DNA of 64,000 nucleotides from assembly GCA_016124615.1 (NCBI GenBank), contig WGNF01000008.1:1-64000 (forward strand), written 5' to 3'. Shown piece by piece: positions 63,288 through 64,000 of the stretch; within the stretch, counting starts at the first letter, position 1, and every line of letters starts with the position of its first letter. Under the pieces are notes generated by a model. That model ran no database searches and was not told the DNA's origin. It worked only from the letters and a program-made list of their open reading frames with translations. The translations under genes were made by a program, and so were the position numbers. The DNA comes from Paracoccaceae bacterium. GTDB taxonomy: Bacteria > Pseudomonadota > Alphaproteobacteria > Rhodobacterales > Rhodobacteraceae.

Positions 63288-64000
63288 GTGAACGCAGCCG
63301 GGTGATCTCGGCGCTTGGCATCGTCCAGATCTTCAACTGGGGGTCCACCTACTACCTGCTTGCCGTGCTGGCGGGCCCGATCCAGCGCGGCACGGGATGG
63401 TCGGCTGAGGCGGTGACGGCTGGCATTTCCATCGGCCTGCTGATCTCCGGCCTTGTCGCGCGCCGGGTCGGGCGGCTGATCCAGACGCACGGCGGCAGGC
63501 TCGTGCTGGCCGGTGGGGTCGGCTGCATCGCCGCGGGGCTGGTCATGCTGGGCCTCGCCCAGACCTTCGGCCTCTACCTTGCCGCGTGGATCGTGATCGG
63601 CCTCGGCATGGGCGCGGGGCTCTATGACGCCGCGTTCTCCACGCTCGGGCGGCTTTATGGCCACGAGGCGCGGCGGGCGATCACCGTCCTGACGCTGTGG
63701 GGCGGCTTCGCCAGTACCGTCTGCTGGCCGATTTCCGCCTTTCTCGTCGATGCGCTTGGCTGGCGCGGGGCGTGTTTCGCCTACACCGGTCTGCACCTGG
63801 GCGTGACCTTGCCGCTCTGCCTCTTTGCCCTGCCCCGCAAGGTGCCGCCGTTACCCTCGTCCCCCGGCCGGTCCCGGCCTGACGGCGACACCCTGATCCA
63901 CGATCCAAGGCTCTGGCTGATCGCGGTGGCGGGTGTCACGCTTGCGGTGCTGGCCGCGCTCTGGTCGATCCATGTGATGACGATCCTGAAGGCCGATGGC
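63278..64000 (+). CDS. MFS transporter, partial at window end
   Basis: The first 241 residues are visible, beginning MLLSERSRVISALG. It has MFS-type membrane segments with 'WGSTYYLLAVLAGPIQ', 'GIGMGAGLYDAAFS'-like stretches. ATG at 63278 overlaps the flavoprotein stop at 63285-63287, so it belongs to the same arsenic operon, as its likely export partner. C-terminal half lies beyond the window. Confidence 0.72.
   Translation, partial: MLLSERSRVISALGIVQIFNWGSTYYLLAVLAGPIQRGTGWSAEAVTAGISIGLLISGLVARRVGRLIQTHGGRLVLAGGVGCIAAGLVMLGLAQTFGLYLAAWIVIGLGMGAGLYDAAFSTLGRLYGHEARRAITVLTLWGGFASTVCWPISAFLVDALGWRGACFAYTGLHLGVTLPLCLFALPRKVPPLPSSPGRSRPDGDTLIHDPRLWLIAVAGVTLAVLAALWSIHVMTILKADG

Noticed and set aside
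1-64000. CRISPR array or cas genes
   Set aside because: No regularly spaced repeats and no Cas-like protein seen.

Overview
The window is a GC-rich stretch of an alphaproteobacterial chromosome, most likely Rhodobacteraceae (Rhodobacter/Paracoccus relatives). Support comes from a circularly permuted two-piece tmRNA, a trgA-trgB-cysK tellurite locus, an F1-ATPase zeta inhibitor (DUF1476), an RNase E with an acidic insert in its S1 domain, an aapJQMP-type transporter and a GTTC-N7-GTTC SOS box. I read about 62 protein genes or gene fragments, two tRNAs and one tmRNA; all assignments come from reading the sequence, without database searches.

Layout. 1-3.3 kb: accessory island against the 3' end of tRNA-Ser(GGA), with the right end of an IS21-family element (istB tail) that has cut off the front of a type I restriction specificity gene, then a coupled pair coding for a three-Cys-motif protein and its methyltransferase-like partner TcmP. 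3.5-17.1 kb: minus-strand chromosomal block with kup, alaX, an MscS channel, cysK, trgB, trgA, cfa, photolyase, a class V aminotransferase, an AcuI-like reductase and a DinB protein. 17.4-22.6 kb: plus strand, with a PotD-like binding protein, tmRNA, chrA, sspB, fumC and two small genes. 22.6-33.8 kb: P450 plus membrane hydrolase, ccdA, tusA, RNase E, a small zinc-ribbon membrane protein, a DctB/DctD-like two-component pair and purQ.

33.9-46.1 kb: a DUF1638/TetR operon divergent from a cupin gene, a corrinoid protein, a radical SAM gene with an SOS box, a homocysteine methyltransferase, ATPase zeta subunit, purC, purS, a zinc dehydrogenase, sufE, a lipoprotein, rnd, purN, purM, a cupin gene and tRNA-Ile2(CAU). 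The corrinoid protein and homocysteine methyltransferase look like separated modules of a cobalamin-dependent methionine synthase. Purine genes are spread over four places (purQ, purC-purS, purN-purM).

46.2-64 kb: accessory-looking region beyond tRNA-Ile2, with a SulP anion transporter, a degenerate stretch, a MATE exporter with a glyoxalase-like gene, a metC-aapJQMP operon with a divergent LysR gene and its box, a MerR regulator divergent from an alpha/beta hydrolase, and an arsenic cluster (thioredoxin, ArsP-like permease, ArsR, ACR3 pump, second ArsR, cysteine-tailed flavoprotein, MFS transporter running off the end).

Most worth a second look: the three-Cys/TcmP pair in its island, a DctD-like regulator without the GAFTGA loop, the SOS box on the radical SAM gene, the 20-bp perfect hairpin inside merR, and the dyads of the arsenic cluster.
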